Shown: in pieces, positions 34,500-46,700 of the stretch
Position numbering within the stretch: the stretch's first letter is position 1
Layout: every line of letters starts with the position of its first letter
Assembly: GCF_963678635.1 (NCBI RefSeq)
Contig: NC_087063.1
Coordinates: 43,972,759 to 44,036,758, forward strand
Direction of reading: 5' to 3'
Length of the DNA stretch: 64,000 nt
Source of the DNA: Symsagittifera roscoffensis
Taxonomy: Eukaryota > Xenacoelomorpha > Acoela > Convolutidae
The notes under the pieces: generated by a model
Seen by the model: the letters and a program-made list of their open reading frames with translations, nothing else
Database searches by the model: none
What the model was told of the DNA's origin: nothing
Translations under genes and position numbers: made by a program

Positions 34500-34844
34500 C
34501 AATTCCATTTTGCCGGTGGAAGTGGCAAAATCCTGGCCTTGTTCTACTGGAGTGGATTCACTTGCCAGCCTTCTGTTTCCTCTCCCCTCCGGTCCATGTA
34601 TTTCCTGATTCTCATCCATGGCCTGGTCCGGATGGACCTCCACTTCTAGCATTGCTTTCCGCTCTTCTGAAGACTTTTGACTCCTGGTCTCAACCATTCT
34701 GCCTTAAATCGTCTCCCCCTTGTCGGTCCGGGTTCGTGTGATCCTTTCCACAAAAGGATCGGTCATTGCTTTTCTTTGCTTTTCCGGTATAAATTTCCTG
34801 AAGCTATCACCTAGTTTACATATCATTGACTTGTCTAGACTCAT
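34500..34844 (-). pseudogene. Element B start of gag (fossil)
   Basis: The frame from about 34844 and MVETRSQKSSEERKAMLEVEV at 34697 match the first residues of A's Gag. The coding sequence ends at the captured LINE segment. Confidence 0.65.
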
Positions 34845-37705
34845 ACTCAATTTACCACTTCTTACTGCCTATACACTCAATTCAATTGCTAGTGTCCTTT
34901 TAGTCTGACTACTGATAATGATAACACAACACAATAAATCCCAAAAGTTTCTATTAAATAGTGACCACGAATCCTTGTATGTTATCACAGTACAGCGTGT
35001 ATACAATTTATTCACAATAATCGATTATTAGTTGTAAGATGTGAAGCTAGCATAATATGATGATATCAGTCTATTTAAAAGATAGTGTGTTCACCACCCA
35101 ATTAAGCACAAATATTATTGATTTAAAACCAAAATTGACAAAATAAATTTGAATTTTTTCTATGAAAAACGTATGTGTTTTGTACTTTTAGTCAGTCGCA
35201 GTACAATAGTCGAACTTTTTTTTTAAAGAAAAAGCATTCCCTGCTTGGTGCTGCACCAAACAGACAAAACTTGAAGGCAGTAATTTTCTCAAGTGGGCGT
35301 CTATTGCACCCATCGAGTCCTGTGTTACCTATCTGCCTTCGGACTGCCCGAGCTAGACCTACTAAAATCCTCAAGGCAATCACTTTTCTCGAAAACGTTT
35401 TGGATTTCATTCCACACCAATGAGTTATACACCCTTGATCAATTTAGACTTAGTGTCGCGAATGTCCGAGATTAGACCTGCTTTGATTTGATTCTGCTTT
35501 TTATAAAATAATACCCGTCCGGATTGACAAAAATCGGACCCCTCCGGATTGGCAAAATTAGGACCCCTCCGGATTGACAAAAACGGGACCCCTCCAGATT
35601 CGACCCCTCCTGTTTTGTTAAAATTTAGACCCCTCCGGATTGGGACTCCTCCGGATTTGTAAAAATTTAAACCCCTCCGGATTGGGACCCCTCCGGGTTT
35701 GTAAAGATAGCTACTCAGAGGCTTTTCTAAATTTCCAACCGAGACCCTTCCGGATACGTTCTCCGATGCTATTATGCTGTTTGAATCAACTAGGAAGGGT
35801 GTGTCGTCCTTCCCAAGACCCTTCCGGATTGAAGTTAGGCCTCTTATTCGACGATACGATTCACCCTAACGGTGAAGGGTCTTATCGCTACCGTAATTTC
35901 GGCTCGACTAAGTTTTTCTGGTGCCCTTAGCCTTCCTTTTTTTGTCTATAACAGCGTAAAATTGCCTTATTCAACCGTTTCTACCCTTTGGTAGGGGTGT
36001 ACGGGCTTTACAAAATTTTTTTTAGAAAACGTGAAGGGTCTACCTTCCCGAATTGGTGAACTTGCTAAAAACAATCCTAAAAAACTTTCACGCTTACTTT
36101 TTTGAACAATTGATTTTTTTATGAGTAAGCTCAGCTAAATTCTGATCTAATGGTACCAAGATCAACTTGATCTGTCCAGTAGTTCCAAAGTTATCAACCA
36201 AAAGGTATTTTTTCTAAAGTCAAAAAATTTCTCTCTTATAGGTTCCGCTTAACTTTTTTCGCAATTCTGTTCTATTCGAACTAAAAATTGTTGATCCGTC
36301 TATACTCTTCTAGTTCAATGCAAAAAAAAACCCGATCTAAAACGCTCTACCTGAAAAAATTTGCGACAAACTATGCTATTTGGACCCCTCCGGATTGATG
36401 AATCCACTAAATCAAACACGTTAAGTTCGATTTCTCTGTAACCCGGAAGGTTGTCGGCAAACGGGTTTTTTGAAACCTGTCGATTCACTAGTGGAAGTTG
36501 TCCGAACAAATATTTTTATTGTCATAACTCAAAGATTTCAAAAAATTTTCTTATTTTATAATGTTCTGTTTTTTCAAAAATCACGAAAATTCGGTTTTTG
36601 GTACCAAAATAGTTCCAACCACTTCTGAACTACACTCAACCTGTTATACCTGTTAAAGTAGCACAGTTACGATGTAACTCACTAAATTAGCGCTTTTTCC
36701 CGTTTAGAAAAATATCGATATCTCAAAAATCGCGATTTGTGGGGGGATCAAAATATCGCTATTTTGACCCTAAAAACCGGTCCGCTTACTGTGTTTTTCA
36801 CTGAAAAACGATATAGGAGTATTAATAGGGGCTGTACAAGTAATAATACTAGTAATACTATACTCCTCCGGGTTTGTTCAATATCCGAATTAAGGTGCTT
36901 AACTCGGAAATTCGCATTTCGGTGAAGGGTCACTACAGTGCAGGACTGTCGAGCCCCTCACAGATTACTATCTTATTTTTTGTACCAAAAGGGATACAAA
37001 ACTTGTTAACGATACCCAACAGTCGACTGTTGTTGTCGTTGAGCCCCTTCTTGTCACTCCTTGTACTGCTTGTCGGATCAATCTTCTTCACTAATCCCGA
37101 GACCCTTCTTGATTGAGCGCAAATCAGCAGACCCTTCCGGATTGAGCGCAAATTAGCATTAACGTGCATAAAATACTCAAATAACCCTACAGTACAAGCC
37201 TCACAAACGGGCCAAAAAAACGATCGTAACAATCTTGATTGATATAAATGCCTGTAATATTAATATATCTATCAACAACAAACGGGAGGGTCGGATCACA
37301 TCTTGTCTAGGGGGATGATTTCCACTGATTTTTTACTTTCTTACTGTTTTTGGTTTTTTCGGTTATTTTTTATGTTTTTTGTTTTTCTTGGGTACTATAC
37401 AACTTTTTGTTTGGTTTCTTATGTATCTTTAAGTGTTTTTGGTCACAAACCTCTCAGGGAACGAGGGGACGGCCGATCCCCCCACCCTTCCTGGAAGGTG
37501 AATTTTCGGTCTTAACTAGGTTAAAAAGCTATTCACGGTAATCCGGAAGGCTTTCGCGTTCGGAACTACACTTCCACCCCGGCGGTTAGGGCCTATTAAG
37601 GGCGTTATTATGAGCATCCGCTCGGCGCAGAGTGCTCGTTAATGGTTCTGTCGGTCATGATGTTTAAAAAAAGAATAACAACCAGGAGCGCCATAAAAAC
37701 ATCTA
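34845..37705 (-). other. Element B leader with dense CCGGARGGGTC array
   Basis: This 2.9-kb leader is longer than A's. The complement GACCCYTCCGGATT occurs about nine times in 35517-35720 and again near 35745, 35818, 36385, 37102 and 37130. No gene is supported; short frames such as 36748-36933 merely mirror A's leader. About 35870-36600 has no counterpart in A and holds nothing I recognise. Confidence 0.6.
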
Positions 37706-38617
37706 TGTAACATTCGCCCGGAAGTACATATCGACTGAAAATAAAGCTAAGCTATAAAACGACTGGCCAGTGTCTAAACAAAGCTCTACATGCTTTTCAC
37801 CGTCTCTACCAAAGCCAGTTCTTTTCGTGGTCTTTCTAACATCAGGTCAACAAAAATGTTACTGTTTCCGGCTTCGATCAGAATGCTCTAACTAACATAA
37901 TTATATACAAAATAGTGAGCTCATGGTTGGGTCTCAGTATCCTCAGACCACGAGGTCACTCCTAAAACCAGGGCTACTGCTACTTATTATACTATTATTG
38001 TTTTTGTTCAGTAGATAAAAATCATCATCTCCATCGAAGATGGATCAACCCTTTCCCCTAACTCCTAGCTTCTCATCGTCAGAAAATGAATTCAGATGTT
38101 AAATAAATTCAATTCAGGACATAATCGGGAAGCTAAAAGTTTGTATAAAATGGTTTAAGTCCAAGTGCCGAGACCCCTCCAGATTCCTGAATCCGGGGAA
38201 ATAACACCCTTATCTCCTCTCCGGAAGGCTGTTCTCTACCCTTCACCGTTGCTGTGAATGGCCTTGCAACGGTTGTAGCGACACAATCGTTGCAACTCGG
38301 AGCGGCCTCTGCTAACTCTGCTATTCGTTCAATTCTCCTTATTGTTTTTCATCGCGATTATTATTGTTGTCGCCGTCGCAACTATTGTGGTTCTCTTTTT
38401 ATTTCAGATTTCTTCCAAAATGGTCGCTCTTGACGTTTCTCAGAAATATGACGTCATCATTCGAAATTTTAAAAATTTAAATTACCAGAATATTCTAGCC
38501 TTCACGATTCGTCAATTCGTCTTAATAACACTGTTAATCCTCTAGAACTTCCAATTCGGAAGGTTAGCTGCTAATAATCCGAAATTGCATTTTCGTCCAT
38601 TCTGGTCGAATGTCACA
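37706..38617 (-). repeat. Element B 5' LTR (912 bp)
   Basis: The bounds are TGTAACATTCG (37706) and GAATGTCACA (38617) on the plus strand, the complement of the LTR ends seen in A. Its U3 side resembles A's 3' LTR more than B's own 3' LTR. The leader begins directly below 37706. Confidence 0.85.
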
Positions 38618-38779
38618 AATTTACTTCTCACAGAGAGAAGCTTTTTGGAATTTTGACTTCATTCTAGCATTCGGAAAGCACTTTGTAAGGTTGATAACCT
38701 TGCAGCTTTTTTTAGTTAGAATATATTGGGTTTTCTAAATTTTTTGGTTTTATTGAAAACTTGATTAAACAAAAATTGA

Positions 38780-40080
38780 TTTCATTGAAATGTTTTCAGT
38801 TTTTTTTCCATTTGAATTCAATCTTAGTCATTCGTTTTTGCATCGCATGTGGTCAAGTTGGCAGACATTAATGTCTGATAAAAACTTAGAGAAAAACTGG
38901 AACTGTGGATTTCAACTCTTCGGGAACTATCAAATTGCATTGGACATAGCTGAAAAGTAGTCCATTTTTTAAATTCTTTCTTAAAGAAGCAATCAACAAA
39001 GAAAAATTGTCTTGGTTTGATTCTTGACTGTAGAATCTATTTTCAATTGCTCCCATCACACCCCATCCTACTTTCTTGGGTATTGCAGACTTTTTCTTTT
39101 ACATTTTTTATTGCCTGAAAATTTCCTCGTTTTTTGCTTTGTGTCGTTGCATTGCAGAGATAATTGGTAATTTTGTCTCTGGAACTGTCCATAATTCGAT
39201 AAGCGTACCAAGTGTTACCCAGAATCGGCATGGTTTCAGCCACAAGTCCAGAGTGTGGTTTCTCGTCGAGCATCAACAACGGATAGAACAAAGTTACCGA
39301 AATGTTTCCAAGACGCGTACTGGACAAACCGATAAATTTTTGTGCTCTGAAGCACACGTTTCAGATAAAAGTTAAGAAAGTGAATGATTTTTGTGCCATT
39401 TTCCAATTTGAAGCTGGAAATCAACATTCGTTGTAGATTTTTCGAAACATCTTTTCGGCGTAGTCTTTCACGACGGCTTAGTCTTTCATTCCAATATCAT
39501 TTTGGCAGACGGCAATGTCTTATAAAAAAGTTAGAGGAAAGTTGAAAATGTGGATTTCAACTCGTCGTGAACTATCAAATAGCATTGGACATAGCTATTG
39601 GACAAAAGTGATCCATTTAAAAACAATTTCAAGAAGGAATCAGTAGATAGTCTTTAGCAAAGATAATTTGTCTTGACTGTAGAATCTGTTTCAAACTGCT
39701 GCCATTACTCCCATTCCTACATTTCTTGAGTAGCGTAGAGTTTTTCTTTTTTCTACTCTCATCTAATTCTCGTCTTGCTTATTCGCTCTTTCAATACTTG
39801 ATCCGATGAATATTGGCGGCTCCTCAGATAGGAGCAGAAATGATTGTATCAACCCATAGCATCAAATACTTTTTAAGAGTGATCGCGGTAGCCATCAACA
39901 TAGAAACATATAGCTTTCTCTGCTGTCCGTTTTTCTACTGCCAATTTTGCTCAGAATATTTTGGTCTGAGCAGTTTTTAGAATAAAAATTGATTCTATTG
40001 AAGCGCTTAGTTTTTTTCATTTGATTTCAATCTTAGTCATTCGTTTTTGAATCTCATGTGTTGCGAAACTGAGTTTCGCC
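38780..40080 (-). mobile_element. Old relic of a PolB (Polinton-type) gene, internally duplicated
   Basis: Minus-strand readings match the polymerase at 2088-6454: FSYVQCNLIVPEELKS near 38920-38965, MLISSFKLENGTKI near 39395-39427, and VAETMPILGNTWYAYRIMDSSR (motif B area) near 39170-39240. The FSYVQC area occurs twice (near 38940 and 39580), and a flanking stretch with TCTTAGTCATTCGTTTTT occurs near 38825 and 40030, so the relic contains an old internal duplication. It is broken many times and is much older than the copy at 2088. Confidence 0.6.
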
Positions 40081-40439
40081 TGTGTTTCAAATTTGACTTT
40101 TTTTAAAGCTACACTGATGATAAATCTGATATCAAGGATTCAACAAGTCAACATTTTGTGGGAGCCTCTGGGCATAAGCGGCTACGCCATATAATTTGTT
40201 AGAAAATTGTTCCCGCGAAAATTCCAAAACTCAAAAGTATCACTCTTACCTACTTTATTGCAAAAATAACTAAGATTTTGGATTCAGCGCAATTTTTTTG
40301 ATTTTTTGAAATTCTTTCATTGCATCCGCATCAGTACAAACAATTTTTCTTAAGGTAATCAGAAGGTCAAAAGTATCATAGTAACCGAGGTTACAGTCAT
40401 GAGTCCCTTCATCATGTATTCCAGTCAAAATCTTTGGAA
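40081..40439. other. Unassigned AT-rich stretch
   Basis: No gene, repeat end or recognised element is seen. It separates the PolB relic from the 130-bp palindrome-bearing unit. Confidence 0.4.
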
Positions 40440-40568
40440 TTTTTTGGATATGTTAGTGATAATGATAAAAGAAGATGACAAGTGTTTCAGTTCTTTTCAA
40501 TTAAAATCGATACGGGTTACGTTTCTTCAATAAGAACACGCAACTCGACACGAGATAATATAATATAC
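40440..40568 (+). repeat. Palindrome-bearing unit, copy 3
   Basis: About 130 bp match 28940-29085 and 34150-34285 in the same direction, including the imperfect palindrome at 40506-40554. In the first two copies the unit lies upstream of the CR1-like PHD region; here it runs into the 3' end of an oppositely oriented LINE. Confidence 0.6.
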
Positions 40569-40569
40569 A

Positions 40570-42391
40570 AGTTTTACAAGTAAAAAAAATTTCGTCGAAA
40601 GTTATTTTGTCATTTATTGTTCCGAGTACGCAAGCGGCGTTCGCAATATGTATTGCCAGGGAGATTCTCTGTTTTAAAAAATTGCATGCTCTGGGTTCCT
40701 CAGTGCATATGCTTAGGTTCTTACAAAGCTTGCTCAAAAAAACACTTCTGTGCTGGGGCCGGCCGCGCCCTGAATTTCAAAAGCTAGCGGTTGAAAAAGA
40801 TATCCATCATTTACAAGATCTTTAAACTTGTCAATTTTTCGCTCTTCCGCTTCAGCGGCAGCCGTACCAGGGTTACAAACAGACCCGACATTAATCCTAC
40901 AAGGAGCTAAGGAGTCTACTACCGTTACATCCCACAAGAGCTGCTTACCATCAGCCCATGGAACGAGCGTCAAACCGTCTGGTCGCTTCTGATCGGTCCT
41001 GTAGAGGTGTCGTGGTTCTAAAACAGACGGAATGTGAGTAGATGATAGACTCTGCTTTATAAGGGCATTCAGGTTTGAATGCCTAGAGAATCTCCCTGCA
41101 TTTTTGAGGCAAGAAAGACCATGCCAACCATCCTCGGTAACGTCTTTTCCGCACACGCATTTATGCCGTTCGCATATTTTTGATCCTAATCGAAGTCCTA
41201 TCGCAATTCTGAGTTGTTGGTTCGACAGTTTTAACCTTAAATTTTTGCACGGGATGACGTTCAACCATTGGGAGCCAATTCTATCTAGGAACGCGTTGAA
41301 CCTTTTTACGTCCGTTGGTTCGAGTCGTAAAATCAAGTCTGCAATTTCGCTGTCAAAAATTGGCTCCGTCCAATTTTTTTGGATTTTTTTTCCGGAGCCA
41401 TTTCAGTTTTTCCAAGGTCAAACCACCGTTTAAGCGCATCTTCATAGGTTCCATCTACATGCTCCAAAACAAAGATTTAGCTCAAGGTATCTTTCGCTCC
41501 TACTGCTGAGGCTAAGAAAGCGGGTAAAGCGAGTAGACGAGCGGAAGAAACGCCCAAGCCACCTTTGGCTGCCGGGAGAACTGCTTGTAAAAACTGGTTA
41601 TCATCCATTTTCACGTTAGTGACCTTGCATAACGAATTTCTTAGTAATTTATCGTAGCGTTCCAAAAAATCATTTTGCAAAAAACAAGGGCTCGTACGCA
41701 AAAAATATAGGAGTTTTGGCATGCTAAAGCAATTTTTCAGGAGGTAAAAACCATAATGGGCGTCTAGTTTGTCAATGACATCCGAGATTTTTTCAAGCTC
41801 CTTAATTTTTTTGTCGAGCAATTCTTTTCGGCACAGTTCGCAGATCGGAGATCCTAAAATGTCGAGTTCTTCTTTTGTTTTTATTTTTATTTTTGGGCAT
41901 ATTTTTCGAAATTGTGTTAAAATTGAATTATACTGTGTACTAGTAGTCGGTCCCAAAAAACAAAGTTCACACTTCTCAGTGTTTAAGCTCAGGCCGTAAA
42001 TTTGTTCCGATTTCAGAATGTTTTTAAGGTCCCGGAGTACTACCTTTTAGTCGTCGGCTAAATTCCCATCATCTAAATACCAGATGTTAATTATCGACTC
42101 CAACTGTTTGACTAGTGTATGAATTGTTTCCGCAAAAAAGGGTGGGGCTTCAGGATCACCTTGCTGAGTTCTGTCTTGTGACATTATGACAGAACTTCCA
42201 AAAAAAGGTAAACTAGGTTTACCATACGCGCAATGGGTGTAATTATACAATTCGGGGCGATTTGAATAAACATGATTCAGCATTGTTTCTCTGTTTAAAG
42301 AGTTAAAAGCATTCTTAAAATCTAGTTTTAAAAGAACAGTGCATTTTGGATTATCGTCGCGTTTGTAACATTCGTCTACTGCAGTCACACA
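40570..42391 (-). mobile_element. LINE remnant, RT and endonuclease part (minus strand)
   Basis: In coding order: VTAVDECYKRDDNPKCTVLL with LDFKNAFNSL (RT motif A), TQQGDPEAPPF and WYLDDGNL (catalytic YLDD) at 42388-42047; then a thumb-like part ending LPAAKGGLGVSSARLLALPAF at 41956-41477. CVCGKDVTEDGWHGLSC plus RPDGLTLVPWADGKQLLWDVT at 41336-40734 looks like the zinc knuckle and PD-(D/E)XK endonuclease of RLE-type LINEs. The tail RISLAIHIANAACVLGTI is near 40610. Frames shift between the pieces and stops are present. The 5' end is cut at 42391 by element C's LTR. Confidence 0.7.
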
Positions 42392-43279
42392 TGAGGCTTA
42401 AGAAAAATAGGCCCTATAACCACTGGCTCAAGGGTCAGGGACACCATCTCTTGTGTTTTTCTACCTCAAGAACGGTCGGAGCCAGTTCGGTTCGCTTGTG
42501 ACATGAGACTACGACCCGTTACAGCTTAAAGGCTACTACTAAAATATCCCCCACTCTAGAATTAGAAACGTCCCCATACTTAGGTCTCTAGATACCCAAA
42601 ATACATGAACGCCGTTAAAAACCGGGTTGGAACAATCCGTTAAGTTACTTTTTATTAGACAGTGGAACTTTGATCCATTTCAGATGGATCAACCTAAAAC
42701 TCGCCTTACCTCAACATAACAATTATAAAACACACTCTAGAAATTTAAATTAAGTACTCACATTGTAGCACGCTCAAGAACCAGGAAGTAAATAAGTCGG
42801 TAAGCAACTCAAGAATTAATAAAGTAACTAAAATGAGTTTAATGTTAGTCAGTTTTAATAATAAGAACAAGTTTTTTCTCTAGACTGTAAGTTCTCGTGA
42901 ACCATTGGGACACTCTAGCTGTCCACCTTTCCACCGAAGGTTCACTCTGGTCCAGTTAATAATAGTACTCCAATCACAACAATCCAGTTCGTGGGAATGC
43001 TCTCGTCTCTGTCACAGATGGGACAGCTCTACTCTCGATTATGATAGTGATGGAAATTGCGAATAGCAATTTCCTACTGCTTTTTCTTACAACTTTCCCG
43101 CGTGTGTGACTCAATCGTTCTGAACTTGTTCTGATTTCTTTTTTCTGATTTTCAGTTATCGCGAGAAAATCGTGCATGACAGGTTCCATTCGAAATTTTG
43201 AAAAATTAAATTTCACTCCAAAATCAAGTGTTTTTTGCCTCTCTCAAGGTCAAACTTCCAAATATGACTGACTGGCACA
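42392..43279 (-). repeat. Element C 3' LTR (888 bp)
   Basis: In element sense it starts TGTGCCAGTCAG, right after the polypurine tract, and ends CTTAAGCCTCA, right before LINE coding sequence that resumes as CVTAVDECYK. The TG...CA ends, the tract and the return to LINE coding fix both bounds. A GATGGATCAACC word near 42680 is shared with the LTRs of A and B. Confidence 0.75.
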
Positions 43280-43708
43280 TACTCCCCGGACTCGAGATCG
43301 ATGTCCTCATCGCGTGCTGTCTTCTGCCAGTGAGTCCCAGAAAACCGAGTGTTACTCAAGATACAGTGCCAGTGGTCATTTACAGAAGTTTGCAGCAGAC
43401 TTAAGCTTATCTACACCCCAAAATTCACAGCCATGTAAAATTTTCACACTATCGCTAAACAGCAATCAAAATCTGCACACACCTGCACCCTTGAATTCTT
43501 GCTTTCCAAGCCAATCATTTAAAATTTCTTTTGTCCTATTCAATCAGGAAATTGTCATGCAGTATTTTGATTTATATAATAAATATAGTATATTAATAAC
43601 AATATTTGCTTTTTTAAAACTTCTTTTTCGTGAATCCAAGTTTCACCCGGATCCACGCTCAAGCCCCCTTTTCCCTCTCAAGACTCAAGATCCATTCGAG
43701 CCACCTGC
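43280..43708 (-). other. Element C polypurine tract and 3' untranslated region
   Basis: The tract GGGGAGTA is the complement of 43280-43287, within AGTCCGGGGAGTA. The remaining 420 bases up to the stop of the last frame hold no gene. Confidence 0.75.
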
Positions 43709-46700
43709 TCATCTCGCACTCTTCGCCTTGGAGGTACTGCATCCTGAAGTACTAGATACGGCAAACTGTCTCAACAGTTCCTCTTCATCATCGGAGCTAA
43801 TCACAATCTCCTCCCAAGCCTTCAGCTGCTCGTAGGATCGCATCCATTCTCTTTGCTCTTGCAACCTCTTTGCTTGGTTGGGTAGTGCCTTCACCCTAGA
43901 TTCCCGGTTCAAGCAAAAGGAGTTGTGCAGGCTCAAGCTCACGTTCTTCGCCAGGTCCTCCTCTAGTATCGATTCCCTCGCCTTGGTATTGTCTCTAGAC
44001 ATCTTACCCACTCTCTTCCATCCTGTCGTGATTGCATTACGATGGGTTAACAGGGGTCTCTTGAAAGCTTCTGGCCCAATCTCGGCCTGGAACTGTCGAT
44101 ACTCCTTTTGATGTTTTCTCATGTGATCTTTCGTTGTCATGTACAACCAGGACGTCAGCGTCGCCCGAAACCATGGGAAGTACCTCAAACGGCTCCAGAC
44201 ATGTCTGACTTCCGTTGGTATGGCGAATACCTTGCACGCAGTCTCAAACAACTCGAGTCTCCTACTGTAGTCTATCGCGTGTATTGACTCTGCCGTTGGC
44301 GTCCCCGCTTCCCGATACTTCGTTATATTCTCTTCTATCCATCTCAGAGCCAAGATCGTACTCACTACCAAGATCGTCACCTTCTGTCGGTGATCCGGTA
44401 GTCCGATCGACCGGATTTCTTCCATATCCCACACCAGGCAAAGGTTCTTGTGATCTGGATACCACACCGTTTGCGCTAAACAGTGGCATGGGCATTCTCC
44501 ATGGGTGATTTCAATGCTCCTGAGTTTACGCTCCCCTGAGGCTTCCAAGAGAGGCTCAAGCTCCATCATTTTCTCATGCATCGTGTCGTTATCTTCCAGG
44601 TTTGGAGCACTTCCCACTGGTTTTCCGATCACGTTTTGTCTCTCGTGATCGCTTGTGTTCTCTCTCTCCAACTTCAAAAGTTCTTCTCCCCAGATTTCAC
44701 TCAAGTCATTTCTCAATTCTTTTGGTACTGTCCCTCTGATTTTTCTCAACAACTTGTGCGAGTGATGCGATATCCGAGCCAACCTCACGCACTTGGGCAC
44801 TGAGAAGGCCTTGTCCACCAGTACTCTCTGGCTGGATGCTTCCACCATCACCATGTGCAGTGGGTAGTGACTTCCGCACAAGTTGGCCATCATTGACCCT
44901 ATTAGCGATTTCGCGTTCAATGGCAAGCCATAAGCTTCGCTCATGGGAAATCCCATTTCCGCCTCGAGACCAACCTTCCAGCTCCGGATGTGTTTTTGAG
45001 TCACCTGCAACACCCCGGGCCATGATTCTACGCTCAACGCCGTCACTAAATGATGTTCAGATTCTAGTCTTTCCAGTGACTGCAGACTACACATTCTCGA
45101 GAAGAATCCGAGAGCTATCGCTATATTCACCGTGGTTCTCGCGTAACACTCCGCTACTATTTGCACTTCACTTTTCTCCCTTTCTGTTATGTCTTCAAAC
45201 CAAGTGACCAGGTCTTCTTTTTGAAATGACAGTATTCTAACGCATGACCGTCCATCGCAGGTGTGCTCTCCGTTTCCACACGTCGAATCCAGACAGCTAC
45301 CCGGCTCCAATTTCTTTGCTGACCCGGGATTACTAGTCTTTTCGCCTGGCTCTTGCATCTGAGGTGAAATTAGCTTATGCAGCACACTCAACTTTGCCAG
45401 ATCTTCATCTTCCGTTGGTGCTAACCTCACTCGCTCGGTGGTTTCCTCGATCAGACTCGCGTGGGGATGTGGACACCAGGAGGGTCTTAATAGTTTCCAT
45501 ACCACTCCCAAGTTCGTGGTTAACAAGCCATTTCCATCGCCCATGTTCACTTCAACTCTCTTGTCTGAACGTGGTATGCTCACCACCTCTGGTGTTTTCT
45601 CAAGAATCAGGCCCAGGCTCGGCCCCTCTTTTTCCACCGCGTCTATTTCCATTATTCTTTCTGTCCAAAACTTCAGTAGCTCCGCTACCTCATGGTTCCT
45701 GTGGGCGCCTCCAGCTTCCGAGTCTAAGAAGGGGTTGTAGACCATTCCCATCACTCCAGACACATATTGGTATTCCCCCTTCTCGCTGATTCTCGAGTAC
45801 TGCTCTGACGAGGCCAGGTTACGGTGAACATCATGTTCTTCTTCGAACTTCTTATTATAAAACCTCCGTACCTCGTCTAGCTTCCTATGATTCTCTAGGG
45901 ATAGTCTGGAACCCTCCTCCTTTTCTATTCCTGTGCTCTGATACACGTTCAAGATGACCGTTGAGACTCTTTTTTCCATGGTTTTGCTTGCGCTTGCTCT
46001 CTGTTGGCATGCCAGGATGGTGCTATCAGACATCATCGACATTATCCATCTCAAGAAACACGTGGCATCCTTTCTTCTGGCCAGGCTCAAGCCTGAGTTG
46101 TCCCTGGCTACGTGTTGCATCAGTGCCTGATACATCTCTAGCTTCTTGCTTCCCAACTTCAGCCTGTCATACGAGGTCAGTGTTTCCAACTCTATCCCCA
46201 CCAGACTCCAGGTGAACATTAATTGTCCTGCAGTTCTAACGAAGGGATTCGCCATTAATGGTGGTGCTGATGAGGGTGTCCTCATTGCTTCTTCAAAATG
46301 ATCCTTCAACAAACTCTGCCAGGACCTCTTCAGATGATTTGCCATTTCTATTCTATTAACCTCGGCCTTTTGCTGGGTGGCCCAATTGCGTCGCTTGCGA
46401 GCTACTCCACTGTCCAACTTCTTCCAGCAGTCCTCCATTTCTTTCAATGTTTCAAGGGCCACCCACCACGTCCGGGAGGTGTTCCTCGTCTTGTTCCTTT
46501 CCAATGGATCACTTGTCACTCGCTTGCCCGTGGCCTGGTGTGCCTTCGAGATCCATTCTTTGCCGACATCTACTTCCCATGTCTGTCCGTTCGTTGAACC
46601 TCTCTTCACGTTTATCTTCTGAGGCTTGAAGTCTTCCTCCGATGTCGAACTGGTGGAAACCTCTATCTCCCTCTCTACTTCAAGTGGTCTTCTGAGCTCC

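Larger units (their letters stand above)
30247..38617 (-). mobile_element. LTR retrotransposon B, same family as A (deleted, broken)
   Basis: Read on the minus strand: 5' LTR (37706-38617), leader (34845-37705), the first part of gag, a foreign LINE-derived segment in place of most of gag through the start of the downstream module, remains of the last downstream protein (31987-33765), 3' UTR, polypurine tract and 3' LTR (30247-31139). Pol is entirely absent. The remaining coding sequence is broken several times. Its 3' LTR directly abuts the CR1-like LINE. The five-base flanks (TTAAC left, AATTT right) do not match as a target-site duplication, which fits rearrangement after insertion. Confidence 0.85.

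Noticed and set aside
30242-38622. Target-site duplication around element B
   Set aside because: Flanking five-base words (TTAAC and AATTT) do not match.
42364-42374. TGTAACATTCG, identical to the LTR end of A and B, near element C
   Set aside because: It falls within continuous LINE RT coding sequence (DECYKRD) and has no LTR beside it; chance match.
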